From: Oceanobacillus zhaokaii
Lineage (GTDB): Bacteria > Bacillota > Bacilli > Bacillales > Amphibacillaceae
Direction: 5' to 3'
Assembly: GCF_003352005.1 (NCBI RefSeq)
Contig: NZ_CP024848.1
Location: 443,001-507,000 of the forward strand
Length of the DNA stretch: 64,000 bases
Both the position numbers and the translations under genes were made by a program. How positions within the stretch are numbered: the stretch's first letter is position 1; the number at the start of each line of letters is the position of its first letter. The notes under the pieces were generated by a model that was not told the origin of the DNA, did no database searches, and saw nothing but the letters and a program-made list of their open reading frames with translations. This document shows positions 1 to 9,176 of the stretch, one piece after another.

Positions 1-539
1 AGTACAATATTCAATAAAACTGCAACTATGACAAATCGTAATGGTGTCCTGCTATCACCAAGTGAACGCAGCACTGTACTAATAAAGTTATAGCCAAATA
101 AGAAGAGAATCCCCAAAAAATTAATTCGTAAATAGGCGATTGCATCTGTCATCATACTTTCAGGTGTTCCAAGAATTGCTAAAAAATTTTCAGCAAAAAT
201 GTAACCAATTAATCCTAATACCGCTGCAATGATTGTCATCATGACTACGAAGGCATTTAAATAACGTTTTAAACCATCTTCATTGTTTTTTCCTTTTTGC
301 TGGGATAGAATGGTTAATGCTGCATTATTTAGACCGATAACAAATGATAGTACAGTAAAAATAATAGTTCCTGACAGAGAAACTGCACCTAGTGCATTCG
401 CACCGAGTAAATTACCAACCCACAAACTATCCACAAATTGGTACGAAATCTGCAGTAGATTCGTCAGCATAATTGGGCCAGAAAAAGCAATTAATTGCTT
501 CAAGATATTTCCTTGTGTGAAATCATGTTGCTTTTTCAT
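1..539 (-). CDS. MATE family efflux transporter (3' part missing)
   Basis: The reverse strand reads open from ATG at 539 to the left edge of the window, so only the N-terminal ~180 residues are present. The translation starts MKKQHDFTQGNILKQL and continues with FSGPIMLTNLLQISYQFVDS, the typical first helix of multidrug and toxin extrusion (MATE) antiporters, followed by four or five more hydrophobic segments and a VLRSLGDSRTP loop that is typical of the family. MATE proteins use Na+ or H+ gradients to export cationic drugs and metabolites. The substrate cannot be read from this fragment. An AGG-rich ribosome binding site lies just upstream of the ATG. Confidence 0.85.
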   Translation of the reverse strand, partial: MKKQHDFTQGNILKQLIAFSGPIMLTNLLQISYQFVDSLWVGNLLGANALGAVSLSGTIIFTVLSFVIGLNNAALTILSQQKGKNNEDGLKRYLNAFVVMMTIIAAVLGLIGYIFAENFLAILGTPESMMTDAIAYLRINFLGILFLFGYNFISTVLRSLGDSRTPLRFVIVAVLLNIV

Positions 540-1077
540 TGAAAAACCTGCCTTTGAGGAGAGTGTTCACTTTTGCATAAGTAAGAATTAAGGTGAACTA
601 GGAAATTGTAATCCGTTCATAAAAAATACATATAATTAAAGGGTAGTCTATAAGCTTATCGGATTCAACATAAGTGCTCAAAGAGAATGAACGACTACCT
701 ACTGTTAGCTATAAAGTGCGAACTAGATGCGATTGGGTTTAAATTAAAGCTTAGCTATACACCTTCTTTAGAAATAGTTGTTTCATTTTAAAATGCTCTC
801 CTGTCTTCGCTAAATAACAGCTACATGAAAGTAAAATGCTTTTCCACTTTATAAAGAAATATATATTTGTTTTTCTAGCACTATCCCAGCGAGGTGTATT
901 TTCGGAGCAACTGGCCTGAGAAATCTTACTACCTCAAAGTAGTTCACATTTTGTATCAACTAATATCAACGTTCATTACCATACCTCGAACATAACTATC
1001 ATTTTGAAAGCACCATATTAAAAAAGAACAATCCTCAAAACGAGAATTGTTCTGCTACTTACCCTATAAAATGTATA
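540..1077. other. Intergenic region of 538 bp
   Basis: No convincing gene is visible. It is AT-rich and holds the upstream region of the MATE gene, a decayed copy of the dispersed repeat (881-955, reverse orientation) and, at about 713-726, a short match to the repeat's left end (aagtgcgaactag). At 1020-1060 a short inverted repeat (caatcctcaaaacgagaattg) may help terminate the gene that ends at 1078. Confidence 0.5.
881..955 (-). repeat. Decayed copy of the dispersed intergenic repeat
   Basis: Read on the reverse strand, this stretch contains AGTTGCTCCGAAAATACACC preceded by ATGTGAACTACTTTGAGG. Both align with the left half of the element seen complete at 14831-15075 and 46495-46675. It is shorter and more diverged than those copies. 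Confidence 0.6.
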
Positions 1078-2001
1078 TTAGTTTTTAACGAAATATGTTT
1101 CTCCTAGAACTTCTTTCGCTTCATAATCATTCGTTGAAAGCTCTTTTTCAACATAATCTTTAATCGCTGCCTGTTCTAAATCGTACATAACTTCGATTTC
1201 TTTTGAGAATAGGAGTTTTTCTTTTGCAAGGTAATCTGCAAGAGCAGGTTGTTGTTTCGATTTTGGATCCTCACCAAGTACTTGTTTAAGTCCAGCAACA
1301 TAATACTCAAATGGACGTCCGCCAACGATTTTAACTCCTTTATTTTCCTCGTTCACCATGATGATTGTAGGAAATCCTCTTGCACCTAAGCTTGCAGCAA
1401 GCTGAAAATCTTCGTTTAGCAATTTTTGGCCAGCTGGTTGTTCTGCTTCATTCACAATTGCACTTCCGTCTAGACCAAGATCGTTCACAAGTTCAATTAG
1501 AACTTCTGCATTGGAAATGTTTTGATTGAAAGCGAAGACAGCTTCTCTTGCACGACGCAGGAAGACACTAGCAAGCTTCTCATTATGCTTTTGGACAACC
1601 TTAAATACACGTGAAGGTGTGAAAGATGATGTTACAGGGTTTTCATACCATAAAGAACCATCGATTGGCATACGGGTCATATCGCCAACCTCTCTCCAGT
1701 GTCCGGCAACATCACTTGGACCAGCTATTCCATTTTGCACGTCGGCAAAGCCATCGCCCCATTTTTCAAGCAGCCCACCCATAACAGTATGGACATTGAA
1801 ATAGTTACCATATTGTTCTAAGAATCTATTAAACTGCGGCTCAATTGCCCAGCAGTGTGAACAAATCGGATCTGTTACATAATATAGCTCAATTGTTTTC
1901 TTAGGTGCAGTCAAATCAATCAACTCCATTTCTCCGCTGCCAGCAACACCACATACTCCAGTTTCTACATCACAAATCATATTATTATTGTTATTAGTCA
2001 A
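1078..2001 (-). CDS. DsbA-family thioredoxin-fold protein (FrnE/SpxH-like)
   Basis: A predicted cytoplasmic thioredoxin-fold protein of 307 residues. The active-site motif is PICSHCWAIEP, with Cys47 and Cys50 as the CxxC pair. A GFPT segment carries the cis-proline loop near residue 215. The W-A-x-E-P tail of the motif resembles YjbH/SpxH and FrnE-type proteins, which act as oxidoreductases or as ClpXP adaptors for Spx. I chose TTG at 2001 because GGAGG lies 9 bases upstream. ATG at 1980 is an alternative but has no close Shine-Dalgarno sequence. The start overlaps the hxlR-type gene stop by 8 bases, which suggests translational coupling. No signal peptide is visible. The exact role, disulfide chemistry or proteolysis adaptor, cannot be settled from sequence. 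Confidence 0.8.
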   Translation of the reverse strand: MTNNNNNMICDVETGVCGVAGSGEMELIDLTAPKKTIELYYVTDPICSHCWAIEPQFNRFLEQYGNYFNVHTVMGGLLEKWGDGFADVQNGIAGPSDVAGHWREVGDMTRMPIDGSLWYENPVTSSFTPSRVFKVVQKHNEKLASVFLRRAREAVFAFNQNISNAEVLIELVNDLGLDGSAIVNEAEQPAGQKLLNEDFQLAASLGARGFPTIIMVNEENKGVKIVGGRPFEYYVAGLKQVLGEDPKSKQQPALADYLAKEKLLFSKEIEVMYDLEQAAIKDYVEKELSTNDYEAKEVLGETYFVKN

Positions 2002-2344
2002 TTTCTTTAGCCTCCGTTTCATGTGATAATACAACATTCATATTTTGCTTTGCCCACTCCTGAATTGGTTTCAAGCTTTGGGCAAGATCGCTTCCTTTTT
2101 TCGTCAGTACATACGTAATTGTAACGGGTGTACCGCTTTCCACTACTTTATCGACTATTCCATCTTCTGCAAGCTCAGAAAGTTTCAGTGATAATGCTCT
2201 GGAAGTAATTCCTGTCAAATCTCGTTTAATATCTGAGAAATGTGCCATTTCATCATTACATAATGATAAGTAGTGGACGATTTGCCCATTCCATTTTTTT
2301 CCTAGAACCTGGAACGATGCTTCAATATAAGGACAAACTTTCAT
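1994..2344 (-). CDS. HxlR-family winged-helix transcriptional regulator
   Basis: A DNA-binding repressor or activator of 116 residues made of one HxlR/MarR-like winged helix. It starts MKVCPYIEASFQVLGKKW, and Cys4 sits where YodB/HypR-type HxlR proteins carry their thiol-sensing cysteine. The recognition region reads GITSRALSLKLSELAEDGIV, typical of the family. ATG at 2344 is preferred over the in-frame GTG at 2353 because AGGTGG lies just upstream. The downstream thioredoxin-fold gene overlaps it, so the pair is probably one operon. An inverted repeat lies immediately upstream and is a likely autoregulatory operator. Sensing of quinone, aldehyde or hypochlorite-type stress is inference from the family. 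Confidence 0.85.
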   Translation of the reverse strand: MKVCPYIEASFQVLGKKWNGQIVHYLSLCNDEMAHFSDIKRDLTGITSRALSLKLSELAEDGIVDKVVESGTPVTITYVLTKKGSDLAQSLKPIQEWAKQNMNVVLSHETEAKEID

Positions 2345-2364
2345 TTGTACCACCTCTATATCTG

Positions 2365-2382
2365 AGTATACATTGGTATACT
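2365..2382. promoter_or_regulatory. Candidate operator for the HxlR-type regulator
   Basis: A perfect inverted repeat AGTATAC-ATTG-GTATACT lies 20 bases upstream of the regulator start, with a further half site AGTATAC at 2402-2408. Its position and dyad symmetry suit autoregulation by a dimeric winged-helix protein. Confidence 0.55.
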
Positions 2383-2427
2383 AAATAAATCAAGTATAAA
2401 AAGTATACAAAATAATAAAGTGAAAAA

Positions 2428-2456
2428 AAGAAGTCGGAACCATGCTCCGACTTCTT
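2428..2456 (-). terminator. Rho-independent terminator of the RclA-like gene
   Basis: The 11-bp stem AAGAAGTCGGA/TCCGACTTCTT with a 7-base loop is followed on the reverse strand by a run of T. It begins just past the stop codon of the flavoprotein gene and separates it from the hxlR operon. Confidence 0.8.
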
Positions 2457-2458
2457 CA

Positions 2459-3820
2459 TTAATCAAATTTGCTGAATAAATCATTCAATGCTTCACTCAT
2501 CGATGGATGCGTGAATATATGGTCGCGTAAAGTTGTGTAAGGCAGTTTCGCTTCCATAGTCAGTCTGACAATATTAATCATTTCGCTGGACTCAGCACAG
2601 AATAGGGTACAGCCTAAAATTTCCTTTGTATCCGGATTAATTAATGCTTTTAATAGTCCATCAGTTTGTTTGATTATCCGTGTCCGAGGAACCTCACCAG
2701 CTTTCATTGTAGCAGCTTTGTAGGGGATTTCTTTTTCCTTCGCAGTATCCTCATTTATTCCAACATGGGATAATACAGGATCAATAAATACGGAATCGGG
2801 TATGTTCTGGCGGTCTTTCAGCGAATATTTTCTTTCGCCAACGAATTGGTCACGAATAATTCGGAAATCATCTAAAGAAGTATAAGTAAATTGTGGACCA
2901 CCTTTTACATCACCTAATGCCCAAATATTTGCAGCAGTTGTTTTTAAGTAATCATCGACAATAATAGTGCCTTTATCATCGACTTCGACGGTGGTGTTCT
3001 CAAGGCCGAGTCCATCTGTATTTGGTTTTCTTCCAGTCGCAATTAAAAGGGCGGAAGCAGCTATATCTATCTTGTTGTCTCCCTGTTCATATTTGACTGT
3101 AACAGTGTCATCTTGGTCTATGATAGATGTTGCATTACTATCTAATATGAAATTAATATCTTTTGCCTCTAATACTTTTTTTACTTCTTCTGCTATATCG
3201 CGATCCTCTCTTGGTAAGAAGGTAGAACTGTTATCAAGGACAGTGACCTCTGAGCCGAAGTTTGCATATATAGAGGCAAATTCTAAACCTATATAGCCGC
3301 CACCGATAATAACGAGCTTCTCGGGAAGTGTATCTAATTGTTGTAGTGTTGTTGATGTATAAACAAAGTTACTCTCCTTTATTCCATCAATTGGTGGAAT
3401 TACAGGTAGGGAACCAGTATTAATAAAGAATTTCTCCGCTGTTAATTCTAATGTTTCAGTTTCAGAGGTTAGTTGAACCGTATGATCATCGAGAAAGCTT
3501 GCTTTAGCAGTATAGACCATTACACTATCTTGATCCGCTAACATATGGAAATTTTTATCGCGTAAAAGGGAAGTTAGGTCATCTTTTTCTTCAATCGAGT
3601 TTCGATAAAAATCTTCTTTCGGTGCTTCGGAATATTTCTTCTCATTTGATTGATATACGAGTGATTTTGTTGGAATACAAGCAATATTAATACAGGTTCC
3701 ACCGTACATCTCGGATGACTTTTCAATCATAGCCACTTGTTTTCCTTGCTTTGCAAGTGTGTTAGCTAATGTCTTTCCAGCTTTTCCAAAACCAATAATA
3801 ATAGCATCATAATGTTTCAT
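2459..3820 (-). CDS. FAD-dependent pyridine nucleotide-disulfide oxidoreductase, RclA/MerA-like
   Basis: A cytoplasmic flavoprotein of 453 residues. The N-terminal Rossmann motif for FAD is IIIGFGKAGKTLA, the redox-active disulfide is Cys43-Cys48 in GGTCINIACIPTKS, and the NAD(P)H-binding motif is IIGGGYIGLEFAS near residue 170. A second FAD motif, ALGDVKGG, lies near residue 300, and the C-terminal dimerisation domain ends with a THPSMSEAL motif. This arrangement and the CINIxCIPTKS wording match the RclA/MerA group, which includes hypothiocyanous-acid reductases, rather than lipoamide dehydrogenase or mercuric reductase. No N-terminal heavy-metal domain is present. It stands alone with its own terminator, next to a thiol-redox operon. 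Its substrate is inference. Confidence 0.8.
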   Translation of the reverse strand: MKHYDAIIIGFGKAGKTLANTLAKQGKQVAMIEKSSEMYGGTCINIACIPTKSLVYQSNEKKYSEAPKEDFYRNSIEEKDDLTSLLRDKNFHMLADQDSVMVYTAKASFLDDHTVQLTSETETLELTAEKFFINTGSLPVIPPIDGIKESNFVYTSTTLQQLDTLPEKLVIIGGGYIGLEFASIYANFGSEVTVLDNSSTFLPREDRDIAEEVKKVLEAKDINFILDSNATSIIDQDDTVTVKYEQGDNKIDIAASALLIATGRKPNTDGLGLENTTVEVDDKGTIIVDDYLKTTAANIWALGDVKGGPQFTYTSLDDFRIIRDQFVGERKYSLKDRQNIPDSVFIDPVLSHVGINEDTAKEKEIPYKAATMKAGEVPRTRIIKQTDGLLKALINPDTKEILGCTLFCAESSEMINIVRLTMEAKLPYTTLRDHIFTHPSMSEALNDLFSKFD

Positions 3821-3936
3821 TTATTATCATCTCCTACAATAAATATTACCTTCTTTGAGATTGATTAAACAAAAACGAGATTTGAGCAAATTTAGTTTTT
3901 GCTGGAAATATTATTGCCTATTTTTAAAAACACTAT

Positions 3937-3970
3937 TGAATATTTATTCCTTTTACTGCATAATAATTCA
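3937..3970 (+). promoter_or_regulatory. Two ARG boxes (arginine repressor operator)
   Basis: TGAATATTTATTCC (3937-3950) and TGCATAATAATTCA (3957-3970) each match the ArgR/AhrC half-operator pattern TGAATwwwwATTCA with one mismatch. They are 20 bp apart start to start, so they lie on the same face of the helix, 30 bp upstream of argF. This is the usual layout for hexameric ArgR/AhrC binding. Confidence 0.75.
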
Positions 3971-3999
3971 TATCAGTGATTATAGAGGGAGCGAAGAAG

Positions 4000-4965
4000 A
4001 TGATGGGGAATGTGAAGATGGGTAAGCAGCAATTAAAGGGAAAAGATTTTTTAAAGCTTATTGATTATACACAAGACGAAATCAATTATTTATTAGAATT
4101 GGCCGACGAACTGAAGACTTTACAAAAAGGGGGGAAATCCACCCAACCTTTAAAAGGAAAAACATTAGGGATGATTTTTGAAAAGTCATCAACAAGAACA
4201 AGGGTCTCCTTTGAAACGGGGATTTTTCAATTAGGTGGTCACGGAATCTTTCTCAGTACACAGGATATTCAAATGGGAAGAGGCGAGACGATTGCTGATA
4301 CAGCACAAGTGTTATCTGGCTATTTAGATGGCATTATGATTCGTACCTTCGCCCAGGAAACAGTAGAAGAGTTAGCTGCATATGCAAGCATTCCTGTCAT
4401 TAACGGGCTTACGGATTTATACCATCCTTGCCAAGTACTGGCAGACTTACAAACGATTAAGGAAGTAAAAGGAAAGCTTGCGGGTATCAAGCTTGTCTAT
4501 ATCGGTGATGGAAATAATATGGCACATTCACTCATGATTGGCGCGGCTAAAATGGGTATGGATCTTACCATTGTCTCTCCTAAGAACTATCAGCCACTTC
4601 AAGAAGTAACAGAACAAGCACTGCAAATTTCATCGGATCATGGTGCGAAAATAACGGTGACAGATGAACCACAGACAGCTTGTGAGGATGCAGATGTCAT
4701 TTATACCGATGTATGGGCAAGTATGGGACAGGAGCAGGAACAAGCGGAAAGAGAGCTTGCATTCAAAGGATATCAGGTTAATGAGGCATTGCTAGCCGTG
4801 GCAAAACCTGATGTAACATTTATGCATTGTCTCCCAGCTCATCGTGGAGAAGAGGTAAGTGCTGCGGTAATTGATGGTAAACACTCTGTAGTCTTCCAGC
4901 AAGCAGAAAATCGTCTGCATGCACAGAAGGCATTGATGGTTGCGTTGATGGGGGATGCGGAGTAA
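4000..4965 (+). CDS. argF: Ornithine carbamoyltransferase
   Basis: Converts ornithine and carbamoyl phosphate to citrulline. The protein has 321 residues, the normal family length. The carbamoyl-phosphate motif STRTR is at residues 64-68, the HPCQ motif at 142-145, and the ornithine-binding motif MHCLPAHRGEEV lies near residue 280. I chose ATG at 4000 because AGAGGGA lies 9 bases upstream. The longer in-frame GTG at 3976 lacks a ribosome binding site and would fall close to the operator. The gene is isolated from other arg genes. The twin ARG boxes upstream indicate arginine repression and argue for the biosynthetic (argF) rather than the catabolic (arcB) enzyme. Confidence 0.93.
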   Translation: MMGNVKMGKQQLKGKDFLKLIDYTQDEINYLLELADELKTLQKGGKSTQPLKGKTLGMIFEKSSTRTRVSFETGIFQLGGHGIFLSTQDIQMGRGETIADTAQVLSGYLDGIMIRTFAQETVEELAAYASIPVINGLTDLYHPCQVLADLQTIKEVKGKLAGIKLVYIGDGNNMAHSLMIGAAKMGMDLTIVSPKNYQPLQEVTEQALQISSDHGAKITVTDEPQTACEDADVIYTDVWASMGQEQEQAERELAFKGYQVNEALLAVAKPDVTFMHCLPAHRGEEVSAAVIDGKHSVVFQQAENRLHAQKALMVALMGDAE

Positions 4966-5035
4966 GACTTTTGAGAGTGGATAGCAGTAGGGGGAGTTAT
5001 CGACGGCATCCAAAGACCACATCAATATCAAGAGA

Positions 5036-5067
5036 AAAAGGACCTAGCGCATGCGCTAGGTCCTTTT
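5036..5067. terminator. Bidirectional terminator between argF and thrB
   Basis: A fully palindromic stem of about 15 bp centred on GCGCATGCGC, with a run of T on each strand, lies between the convergent argF and thrB genes. Confidence 0.85.
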
Positions 5068-5076
5068 CATCTAGAA

Positions 5077-5967
5077 TCAATCAACCTTTAATCCTGTTAG
5101 ATCAACTTGTAAAGCTTTTATTTCGTAATCTGGAAGTATTCTCCTCATCTGGTCAGCGATGGTTTCTCCATCCCCTTTAGGGACGAAGGAGATCATTGTT
5201 GGGCCTGCTCCACTAATCACCGTCCCGTATGCGCCATACTCTTTTGCTGAATTTCGGATGAGATGGTAATTAGGAATGAGGTCTGCCCGATATGGCTCAT
5301 GAAATAAATCCTTCTCCATCATTTTTCCAGCTAAAGAATAATCATCAGATAACAGGGCTGCGATGAAAACATTACTAACAGCGCTTGCGCTAGTTGCTTG
5401 TCCTCTCGAATAGTCTTCGGGAAGTACACCGCGCGCCTTCTCTGTTTTTAATTCAACGTTTGGAATATGTACAACGATATCAGATCTAATTTCAGGCAAT
5501 CGCACCCAGTGGGTTTCTTGATCGTCTGTAATTGCAGCGATCACTAAACCGCCATATAGTGCTGGTGCGATATTGTCTGGATGTCCTTCAATGTCTGTTC
5601 CATATTGTAACTTTTCTTCGGCTGTCAGTGATAAATTAGCGATTTGATTGGCTATTTCAATCCCCGCTAGTACAGCGGAAGAGCTACTTCCGAGCCCGCG
5701 AGCTAAAGGAATATCACTTGTCTCGACTACCTTGCATGGTCGGAGTTCTTTATTGTGTCTTGCAGCTGTTTCCTTCGCGATTTTGTAGATAAAATGTTCT
5801 TCGTAATTTGTAACGGGTCCTAAAAGAGGTGAGCGGTGCTCAAATTCCCATTTATCTGCTTCCGTCACTTCTAATTTTAGATGGAGATTTACTGCAAGTC
5901 CTAAGGAATCGAATCCAGGACCGATATTTGCCGAGCTTGCTGGTACTTGAATGGTGAAACTCCTCAT
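5077..5967 (-). CDS. thrB: Homoserine kinase
   Basis: Phosphorylates homoserine to O-phosphohomoserine, the step before threonine synthase. The protein has 296 residues and belongs to the GHMP kinase family. The N-terminal motif [17 protein letters not shown] and the ATP-binding loop [13 protein letters not shown] near residue 90 are intact, as is the C-terminal [14 protein letters not shown] motif. The start codon overlaps the thrC stop by four bases (ATGA). It is the last gene of the hom-thrC-thrB operon and is followed by the shared palindromic terminator. Confidence 0.95.
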   Translation of the reverse strand: MRSFTIQVPASSANIGPGFDSLGLAVNLHLKLEVTEADKWEFEHRSPLLGPVTNYEEHFIYKIAKETAARHNKELRPCKVVETSDIPLARGLGSSSSAVLAGIEIANQIANLSLTAEEKLQYGTDIEGHPDNIAPALYGGLVIAAITDDQETHWVRLPEIRSDIVVHIPNVELKTEKARGVLPEDYSRGQATSASAVSNVFIAALLSDDYSLAGKMMEKDLFHEPYRADLIPNYHLIRNSAKEYGAYGTVISGAGPTMISFVPKGDGETIADQMRRILPDYEIKALQVDLTGLKVD

Positions 5968-7025
5968 TGTTTCACCAGGTTTTGAATATATTCGGTAATT
6001 GCTGCTTCATCATTTGGCAGGGTGATTGGATCGACTTTAATTTGTTCCATTGCGGTTTGTGGATCCTTTAGACCATTTCCTGTAAGAACAGCAACGACCT
6101 TGCTTCCTTTTTTAATTGCTCCATTTGCAACTTGTTGAATTACACCAGCAATCGATGCACAAGACCCTGGCTCCGCAAAAATTCCTTCTTTGCTCGGTAA
6201 TAATTTAAACGCATTGATAATCTCATCATCTGTAACAGAGCCGATTCTTCCACCAGACTCTTCCTTGGCATTAACAGCGAGCTCCCAGCTTGCTGGATTA
6301 CCGATTCGAATAGCAGTTGCCACGGTCTCTGGATTTGCGATTGGTTCTCCTTGAGTAATTGCCGCAGCTCCTTCAGCTTCAAATCCGAACATTTTTGGAA
6401 GACCTGTTTGTTTATGCTCATTATATTCTTTAAACCCTTTCCAGTATGCACTAATATTCCCTGCATTACCGACTGGAATCGCAAGGATATCTGGAGCTTC
6501 ACCTAAAAAGTCACAGATTTCAAATGCTGCTGTCTTTTGGCCTTCTAAACGATATGGATTAACTGAGTTTACTAATGTAACAGGTGTTGTTTCACTTAGT
6601 TTTCGAACCATTGTTAATGCATCGTCGAAGTTACCATCAATTTCAATAATTTCTGCTCCATACATGACGGCTTGGGCAAGTTTTCCGAGTGCTACTTTTC
6701 CTTTAGGAATAACGATGATTGCTCTAATCCCTGCTTTGGCGGCATATGCTGCAGCAGCAGCTGACGTGTTTCCTGTTGATGCGCAAATTACGGACTTACT
6801 GCCATCCTCAATCGCCTTTGCTACAGCTACAACCATTCCTCTATCCTTGAAGGAACCAGTTGGATTAGCACCTTCAACCTTTCCGTATAATTCAATACCT
6901 AAATCCTTGGAAAGATTAGGGAAGTAGATTAATGGTGTATTTCCCTCATTAAGTGTAAGTGCGGGTGTTTCATCTGTAACGGGAAGATATTCTTTATAAT
7001 TGTTTAGTAATCCTTGCCACTTCAT
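5964..7025 (-). CDS. thrC: Threonine synthase
   Basis: A PLP-dependent lyase that converts O-phosphohomoserine to threonine. It has 353 residues, the short form usual in Bacillus. The PLP lysine lies in [11 protein letters not shown] near residue 60, [17 protein letters not shown] follows near residue 85, and a glycine-rich phosphate-binding loop PVGNAGN lies near residue 185. The start codon has AAGGAG upstream and overlaps the hom stop by four bases. The tight overlaps on both sides imply a single coupled transcript. Confidence 0.95.
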   Translation of the reverse strand: MKWQGLLNNYKEYLPVTDETPALTLNEGNTPLIYFPNLSKDLGIELYGKVEGANPTGSFKDRGMVVAVAKAIEDGSKSVICASTGNTSAAAAAYAAKAGIRAIIVIPKGKVALGKLAQAVMYGAEIIEIDGNFDDALTMVRKLSETTPVTLVNSVNPYRLEGQKTAAFEICDFLGEAPDILAIPVGNAGNISAYWKGFKEYNEHKQTGLPKMFGFEAEGAAAITQGEPIANPETVATAIRIGNPASWELAVNAKEESGGRIGSVTDDEIINAFKLLPSKEGIFAEPGSCASIAGVIQQVANGAIKKGSKVVAVLTGNGLKDPQTAMEQIKVDPITLPNDEAAITEYIQNLVKQ

Positions 7026-8323
7026 TTTGCCACATCTCCTTCAACCTTATAATAGCTGTTTACTTCGAGTACCGCTTGTAATTCATTCAGGTTTTCTAAT
7101 GCCTTTTGGAAATTCTCAAGAGATGTTTGGTGTGTAACAACAACAATCTCTGCTGTTTCTGCCTTTTTATTTGGATTTTGTAAGATTCGCTTAAAGCTAA
7201 TATTAAGATCATTAAATAGGGTAGAAATACTTGAGAACACGCCCACTTCATCTTTTGCATGCAGACGTACATAGTACTGTCCATAGCGCTGATCAGGTGT
7301 TTTTAAAACTTTCTTGAAATGAGATTCCACAAACTGATTTCCAGTAACACCTAGGCGCATATTTTTAATTGCGGCAATAACATCAGACATAATCGCGGTC
7401 GCAGTAGGCAGACTTCCTGCACCAGGTCCATAGAACATCGTTTCACCGACTGCTTTACCATATACATAAACTGCATTATACTCATTCTTCACATCAGATA
7501 ATGGATGGTTATTAGAAAGGAGGGTTGGCTGTACGTTGATTTCCAGTTGATGGTTATCGAAATTAGCGAAGCCAATCAGTTTCATTGTATATCCTAGCTG
7601 TTTTCCATACTCTAAATCCTCAATTTCAATATTCGTAATACCACTTACTTCAACATCCTCTAAGTCAACATCGGTTGAGAAGGAGAGGCGGCCTAAGATT
7701 GCCATTTTTCTAGCTGCGTCGAGTCCTTCGACATCTGCTGTTGGATCTGCTTCTGCAAACCCTAGTTCCTGTGCTTGCTTTAGGGCTGTTTCGTAGCTTA
7801 GTCCCTCAGTATTCATTTTTGTTAAAATATAGTTGGTAGTACCATTAACAATCCCCATAACTTGCTGAATTCGGTCTGATGCGAGTCCATCGACTATTCC
7901 TCTCAATATGGGAATACCACCTGCAACACTAGCTTCATAATAGAAATCGCACTTATTCTTGCTCGCAACCTCTTGAAGTTCTATACCGTGCAAGGCAACG
8001 AGATCCTTATTAGCTGTTACAACATGTTTCTTGGCAGCAAAAGCCTTCAAAATATATTCGCGGGCGAGATCAATACCACCCATAACTTCTACAACAATAT
8101 CAATTTCCGGATCATTTAAAACATCATCGGGGTTAGTGGTGAGGAACGTTCGATCAATCGCAACTCCACGCGTTTTATCCAAGTCGCGAACCAATACACT
8201 TTTTACTTGAACGTCACATCCGAGTTGATGGACGAGTTTCTCTTGATGTTCTTCAACTAGCTTTATAACGCCAGAACCAACTACACCTAATCCTAATAGA
8301 CCGATAGATACATTGTTTCCCAC
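7022..8323 (-). CDS. hom: Homoserine dehydrogenase
   Basis: Reduces aspartate semialdehyde to homoserine, the branch-point step towards threonine and methionine. The protein has 433 residues. The N-terminal NAD(P)-binding motif is [13 protein letters not shown]. The catalytic region contains NGTTNYIL and [16 protein letters not shown] near residue 205, and a C-terminal ACT domain ([16 protein letters not shown]) is expected to bind threonine for feedback control. The start is GTG with GAGGTGAT upstream. It is the first gene of the operon. Only AT-rich sequence lies upstream, with no T-box or riboswitch recognised. Confidence 0.95.
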   Translation of the reverse strand: MGNNVSIGLLGLGVVGSGVIKLVEEHQEKLVHQLGCDVQVKSVLVRDLDKTRGVAIDRTFLTTNPDDVLNDPEIDIVVEVMGGIDLAREYILKAFAAKKHVVTANKDLVALHGIELQEVASKNKCDFYYEASVAGGIPILRGIVDGLASDRIQQVMGIVNGTTNYILTKMNTEGLSYETALKQAQELGFAEADPTADVEGLDAARKMAILGRLSFSTDVDLEDVEVSGITNIEIEDLEYGKQLGYTMKLIGFANFDNHQLEINVQPTLLSNNHPLSDVKNEYNAVYVYGKAVGETMFYGPGAGSLPTATAIMSDVIAAIKNMRLGVTGNQFVESHFKKVLKTPDQRYGQYYVRLHAKDEVGVFSSISTLFNDLNISFKRILQNPNKKAETAEIVVVTHQTSLENFQKALENLNELQAVLEVNSYYKVEGDVAK

Positions 8324-8549
8324 AATATCACCTCATAAATTATTTGCTATAAATATTTTAATATTTAATACATTTAAACACGAATATTAACGTATAGCAA
8401 TAGAGAACTTTCGAGCAATTTCAATTAACTCAGAAAAATTGGAACATATTTATCTGAAAATATATAACGAAAGTTCACTTTATAAACGAACCAAAATCGC
8501 CTAAGGGAATAAATTAATAAAGAGTCCTTGTAAAAATGGGGGTGGCAAG

Positions 8550-8714
8550 GTGAATGATGCGATTATTGGTTTTATCTTTGGTATTTGTTTGATTATAGGA
8601 ATGGGATTGGGGTTATTATTTAATTCTATAGAAATAGGTGGAGCAATTGGATTAGGTGTGGGATTATTAATGCTGCTTATCTTCCGTAATCAGAATAGGC
8701 AAAGGTATCGATGA
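8550..8714 (+). CDS. Small membrane protein, two predicted transmembrane segments
   Basis: An open frame of 54 codons starts at GTG 8550, preceded by GGGGGTGG. The peptide starts MNDAIIGFIFGICLI and ends with a basic tail, FRNQNRQRYR. It is almost entirely two glycine-rich hydrophobic helices. I do not recognise the family. A 13-bp hairpin follows at once, which supports a real short transcription unit. Confidence 0.55.
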   Translation: MNDAIIGFIFGICLIIGMGLGLLFNSIEIGGAIGLGVGLLMLLIFRNQNRQRYR

Positions 8715-8727
8715 CTTACTGACTTCA

Positions 8728-8756
8728 TGCTTCGTATTTCAAAGAAATACGAAGCA
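8728..8756 (+). terminator. Hairpin after the small membrane protein gene
   Basis: A perfect 13-bp stem TGCTTCGTATTTC/GAAATACGAAGCA closes a 3-base loop and is followed by a short AT-rich tail (actaatttt). The T-tract is weak, but the position suits a terminator for the upstream small gene. Confidence 0.6.
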
Positions 8757-8782
8757 ACTAATTTTAGCGATAAGAAGGATAA

Positions 8783-8953
8783 CTAATTGGCAGTATCCAC
8801 ACTGTAAGATTATTATCTAAAATGAAAGAAATACATAATGACGTAGGATTCATTTCTATTAAAGAGCTTAACAATCGATCCACAACTGTTTCAAAAGAAT
8901 TGAATGATATAACAGTAGAATTGCATGAGGTGGTAATGTCATTAATAAGCTAA
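8783..8953 (+). pseudogene. Possible gene remnant or short ORF of unknown origin
   Basis: An open frame runs from just after a stop at 8780 to TAA at 8951-8953. The only internal ATG is at 8822 and would give 43 residues starting MKEIHNDVGFISIKELNNR. No good ribosome binding site precedes it. The amphipathic helical character looks like the tail of a longer coiled protein, so it may be a decayed gene end. I cannot name a family, and it could be chance. Confidence 0.25.
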
Positions 8954-9176
8954 ATGCTCAATAAATAGCAAGTAGGAGTGCTTAGGCAATTTTTGAGGGA
9001 TTGCACGTAGAACAGCATGTATTGTATTAATCTTTAAGCGGAATAGTATAAAAACAATGAAAATTGAGGTAATATATAAATACTAGCAATTATATTTACA
9101 TAAATAGACTCATAATTCTTATCGGAATTATCATAATTTATTTCCCACTAAGAATCTTTATTAAGGGAGAATGCAT

